Notes under the pieces: model-generated
What the model was told of the DNA's origin: nothing
Database searches by the model: none
The model's input: the letters and a program-made list of their open reading frames with translations, nothing else
Made by a program: the position numbers and the translations under genes
In this document: positions 49,533 to 52,414 of the stretch, piece after piece
Numbering within the stretch: the stretch's first letter is position 1
Layout of the letters: each line of letters opens with the position of its first letter
Source of the DNA: an uncultured Clostridia bacterium
GTDB lineage: Bacteria; Bacillota; Clostridia; Oscillospirales; Ruminococcaceae
DNA: 52,414 bases
Assembly (NCBI GenBank): GCA_947631535.1
Contig: CANRLU010000004.1
Span: 1 to 52,414 of the forward strand
Direction: 5' to 3'

Positions 49533-52151
49533 ATGAGGGCAAAAAGGGGCTTTACCGTGACCGAGCTTCTGGTCGCGCTCGCTATAATCGTCATTCTCGG
49601 CTCGATAGCCGTGCCCTTTGCGATATCCTCAAGCGCCTCCGCAAAAGCGCGGGAACTCAATTCCGCGGCGGAGGAGCTGTTTTTATATGCCCAGAACCGC
49701 CTCACTCACATTGAGGAGCGCGGCACCGTTCCGGAGCTTGAAAGCTCTTTAATGCATAAAAGTACGGGCGGCTGCGGATATCTTATCTGCGAAGACGGCT
49801 TCGGGATACTCCCGAAAGAACTCGTTTTTGACCTCGGCGGCAAAAGCGCTCTTGCGGAAATAGACACATATCGCGGCGACGTTCTCGCCGTTTTTTATTC
49901 CGAGGATATGGCTCCTGAAGAGCTCGAAGCGCTCTATCTTTCAAAAGAAACTTTCAGCCGCGATGAGCTCAACAAGCTCTCCGTAGGATATTTCGGCATT
50001 GATGAGCGCAGCACGCTCGAACCTTTCGGCGGCTGTGCGCCTCAGATAAGCGTTATGAATCGCGAAGACCTTTGGCTCGAAATAACTTTTGACGGCATCC
50101 CTTCTCCCGGGCCGGAGGGCTATGAAGTGAGGATCTCGCTTTCGGGACCGCTCGGAAGCGTTGAGAAAACTGCGGAATATGTTTTTGCCGACTCCGGCAC
50201 GCTAAAAGCCTATTATCTCGTGGACAGTATGACGAGCGGCGGAGGCTCGCTTTATGCCGAGACACTTGCGCCTCTGACGGGCACAGACGGCAGGCTGACC
50301 GCGCAGGCAAAGCTTTACTTCGACGGCAGACCGCTGACTTCGCAGAGGGCTTCGGAGCTAAGCTCTGCGGAGTTCAGCCCTTTTTTTGAAGACGACGGCG
50401 GCGTGATAAAGCTCTCGAAGCTGCGGCATTTGAGCAATTTAAGGCAGCTTGACGGCGCTGCGGGCAGAAGCGTGCTCCAGACCGCCGACATCGGCTTTGG
50501 CGAGAGTTTTCGGCAGCCGGAGGAGTTTTTTCCTTTCCTGCTCAGCTCGGGCGCGGCCTCTATAGCGCCTATTCCCGAATTTTCCGGCAGCTATAACGGC
50601 GCCGACCACTTCATATACGACCTGCGGATAGACGGCGGAACCGCTTCGGGACTGTTCGCCCTTGCCGACGGCGAAATAAAAGACCTTCACATTCTTTCAT
50701 CGGCGGACGTCGGCTCTTATGTGATCCCGTCGGAGGGGGCATATGCGGCAGGAACGCTCTGCGGCATTGCGGGAGAAAGCTCCCGCCTTGTAAACTGCTC
50801 CGTTTCGGGAGTGAAAATCAGCTGCGAAAAAAGCTCCGACGAAGTATGCATAGGAGGGCTCGCAGGGATACTCAGGGGCAGCGCCGTAAGGTGTTCTTCT
50901 TCGGCGGATATCTGCGCCAGAGATGCCGGCGGGAACGTGTTCGCGGGAGGTCTTGCGGGGCGCCTCGGCGGAGGAAGGATAGAAAGATCTCACACGGCAG
51001 GACGTATCGAGACAGATTCAATCGGCGCTTCGGCCGTCGGAGGCATCGCGGCGGACGGCAGCGGAACGGTCGCGGACTGCTACTCGGAATGTATGGCCGG
51101 CTATATAGGCGGAGCGGAATACTGCGGAGTCTGCCCGAGCGGGATAAGCGCCGAGCGCTCATATTTTGTTGTCGAAAACGCCTGGCTCGACCGCGAAAGT
51201 GCGGGCGCGCTCACTTTTGCCGAGCTCGAAACGACAGAAATAGAGGGATTTTCGCGCAGCGCATTTTACGGCGGGAGCGCTAAGGAGTTGCCGGAATCGG
51301 TGAGCGTAAACGGGACTCCTACCCGCTTTGCCGACGCGGTCATCGCCGACCCGCGCGGGCTTTTCGGCATAGCGGAAATTAAATACAGCGGCGGCGAATT
51401 TTCGGGCAGTGCGCTTTGCTGCTTCGACGCTTACGAAAACGACCGCGATATGTTCCCGCCCGTCGAATGGGAGGCGCCGGAAGACGGCGAAACAAGGCTG
51501 TTTCTGTTTGAAAGCCTCTATTCCTCCGGCGAGCGCAGCTTTGTGTCGGACGGCGAAAACGTGTCGCTCGGCGAAGGATTCGTGAGCGGAAGATTTTTCT
51601 GCCGCGAGATTTTGGGCGTTTCGGGCAAGGTGACCTTTACCCTTGGGTTCAACGAGGCGGTGAGAACGGCAGTCGCCGAAAAAGAGGAATCAAAGATAAC
51701 AGCAGGAGCCATAGCCATCGTTCACAACAACGGCGGAATAATTCTTGACCCCGAGACCTGGCTGCCCGTTGAAGCTCCTGAGACATACGACTATTACTAC
51801 AGCTACATAACCCCCGACAGCGATATGCCGCTCACGCATGAAGACCGCAAGATAGAGGCATTTGAAAAGCTGACGTTCGGCTCGAACACCGACGGCGAAA
51901 TAAGGATATATGCGTTTTCTGACAGTCCTCTCGGCGAGGGGTGGTCTTTCCTGCCGTATGACGAGAGCAGAGATTACGAAGCCGCAGAGCTCGACGGAAT
52001 CTATTACTACGAGCTCGCAAGAGGCACCGACATAGGAGAATTTACTGCGGAGATCCGCTGCGGAAGCAGCGCGGCCGGTATCCGCTTCAGGCGCGAATAT
52101 GACTGGGGCCTCGGTAAGACGGTCATAAGAGTTTTTGCGCAGATGCAGTGA
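49533..52151 (+). CDS. very large prepilin-like protein with GLUG-type repeats
   Basis: The 872-residue protein starts with a class III-like prepilin signal: MRAKRGFTVTELLVALAIIV, with cleavage expected between Gly6 and Phe7, the conserved Glu11 and a long hydrophobic helix. Ordinary pilins have 120-200 residues. Here about 840 residues are presented outside. The first part looks pseudopilin-like. Residues of about 370-550 carry GLUG-type repeats (IGGLAGILRGSAVRCSSS, FAGGLAGRLGGGRIERSHT, SAVGGIAADGSGTVADC), which occur in surface adhesins. The last 300 residues are beta-rich. No pilus ATPase, peptidase or other pilin gene lies in the window, so assembly genes must be elsewhere. GGAGG lies 16 bases and GGAG 6 bases before the ATG. 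A surface adhesion role is inferred. Confidence 0.88.
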   Translation: MRAKRGFTVTELLVALAIIVILGSIAVPFAISSSASAKARELNSAAEELFLYAQNRLTHIEERGTVPELESSLMHKSTGGCGYLICEDGFGILPKELVFDLGGKSALAEIDTYRGDVLAVFYSEDMAPEELEALYLSKETFSRDELNKLSVGYFGIDERSTLEPFGGCAPQISVMNREDLWLEITFDGIPSPGPEGYEVRISLSGPLGSVEKTAEYVFADSGTLKAYYLVDSMTSGGGSLYAETLAPLTGTDGRLTAQAKLYFDGRPLTSQRASELSSAEFSPFFEDDGGVIKLSKLRHLSNLRQLDGAAGRSVLQTADIGFGESFRQPEEFFPFLLSSGAASIAPIPEFSGSYNGADHFIYDLRIDGGTASGLFALADGEIKDLHILSSADVGSYVIPSEGAYAAGTLCGIAGESSRLVNCSVSGVKISCEKSSDEVCIGGLAGILRGSAVRCSSSADICARDAGGNVFAGGLAGRLGGGRIERSHTAGRIETDSIGASAVGGIAADGSGTVADCYSECMAGYIGGAEYCGVCPSGISAERSYFVVENAWLDRESAGALTFAELETTEIEGFSRSAFYGGSAKELPESVSVNGTPTRFADAVIADPRGLFGIAEIKYSGGEFSGSALCCFDAYENDRDMFPPVEWEAPEDGETRLFLFESLYSSGERSFVSDGENVSLGEGFVSGRFFCREILGVSGKVTFTLGFNEAVRTAVAEKEESKITAGAIAIVHNNGGIILDPETWLPVEAPETYDYYYSYITPDSDMPLTHEDRKIEAFEKLTFGSNTDGEIRIYAFSDSPLGEGWSFLPYDESRDYEAAELDGIYYYELARGTDIGEFTAEIRCGSSAAGIRFRREYDWGLGKTVIRVFAQMQ

Positions 52152-52202
52152 TGAGCGCGAATCGCGTCGGAAAATTTAGCGGCAAAGTTTTGAAAAAAGG
52201 TC

Positions 52203-52231
52203 TTGACAAACCGCCCCGAATGTGGTATGAT
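52203..52231 (+). promoter_or_regulatory. promoter of the initiator tRNA gene
   Basis: TTGACA and TATGAT are separated by 17 bases, 28 bases before the tRNA. Confidence 0.8.
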
Positions 52232-52258
52232 ACTTAAGCGCCAAGCGCAAAGCAATAT

Positions 52259-52334
<76 letters not shown>

Positions 52335-52338
52335 AGTG

Positions 52339-52391
52339 TAAACCGCCTATTTAAGCCATTTTACAAGGTTTGAATAAGCGGTTTATTTTTA
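52339..52391 (+). terminator. intrinsic terminator of the tRNA gene
   Basis: TAAACCGC (52339-52346) pairs with GCGGTTTA (52378-52385), with further pairing inside, followed by five T. Confidence 0.88.
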
Positions 52392-52414
52392 TATATTAAC
52401 GAATTTCAAGGGCA

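Overview
The window looks like a chromosomal segment from a Gram-positive, spore-forming, carbohydrate-degrading anaerobe of the Clostridia, most likely a gut Oscillospiraceae/Ruminococcaceae relative. This rests on a clear SpoIIID, lipoprotein and Sec signals of Gram-positive type, AGGAGG ribosome sites, near-consensus sigma-A promoters with 17-18 base spacers, many intrinsic terminators, and several plant-polysaccharide enzymes. The species cannot be named from the sequence alone. No rRNA, CRISPR array, intact transposase or prophage was seen. The one RNA gene recognised is an initiator tRNA-Met at the right end.

Layout. 1-4235 (+): the 3' part of an (alpha/alpha)6-barrel glycoside hydrolase (GH95-like) overlaps a GH115 xylan alpha-glucuronidase gene. 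4236-4880: no intact gene, but decayed pieces of what looks like a mobile-element replication protein, plus hairpins. 4920-6323: divergent ZIP metal transporter and tandem DUF1508 (YegP-like) genes. 6509-8919 (-): an orphan sugar-binding lipoprotein below an AraC-type regulator. 9087-13130 (-): a 1347-residue secreted protein with about 26 Cys-x-x-Cys modules. 13433-14704 (+): a CE1-like esterase lipoprotein on a threonine-rich repeat stalk. 14776-17455 (-): a GH28-GH105 pectin operon. 17658-23110: a secreted coiled-coil protein, FucO, a flavodoxin, a YbaK-type deacylase and an unknown membrane protein. 23410-27635 (+): a hybrid histidine kinase translationally coupled to a sugar-binding lipoprotein, with no permease. 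27811-29124 (-): a cytosolic GH13 amylase.

29270-45802 (-) is the most unusual part. Six tightly packed genes read from one candidate promoter near 45965. In order they encode an exported von Willebrand A protein with a membrane anchor and basic cytosolic tail, a 1207-residue tubulin/FtsZ-like protein, a two-helix membrane protein, a 1952-residue membrane protein, a small lipoprotein, and a CASTOR/POLLUX-like channel. The 1952-residue protein carries a Lys-rich then acidic linker, a LIM-like zinc ribbon with an HELTH metallopeptidase motif (DA1-like) and a transglutaminase-like domain. Together they suggest a membrane-remodelling or cell-surface-stress machine related to the FtsZ-like/VWA systems proposed from comparative genomics, here with an added peptidase, transglutaminase and ion-channel module. 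The function is not known.

45803-52414: a structured intergenic stretch, an unknown membrane protein, a frameshifted methyltransferase remnant, spoIIID with a candidate sigma-E promoter, a histone-H1-like DUF6465 protein, an Mrr-type restriction endonuclease, a very large prepilin-like protein with GLUG-type repeats, and tRNA-fMet with its own promoter and terminator.

The sugar-related genes form a dispersed programme: extracellular or surface enzymes and esterases act on xylan and pectin, binding lipoproteins capture or sense the products, FucO reduces lactaldehyde from deoxy-sugar breakdown, and GH13 acts on alpha-glucans inside the cell. Protein families were assigned by reading motifs. 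No database search was possible.
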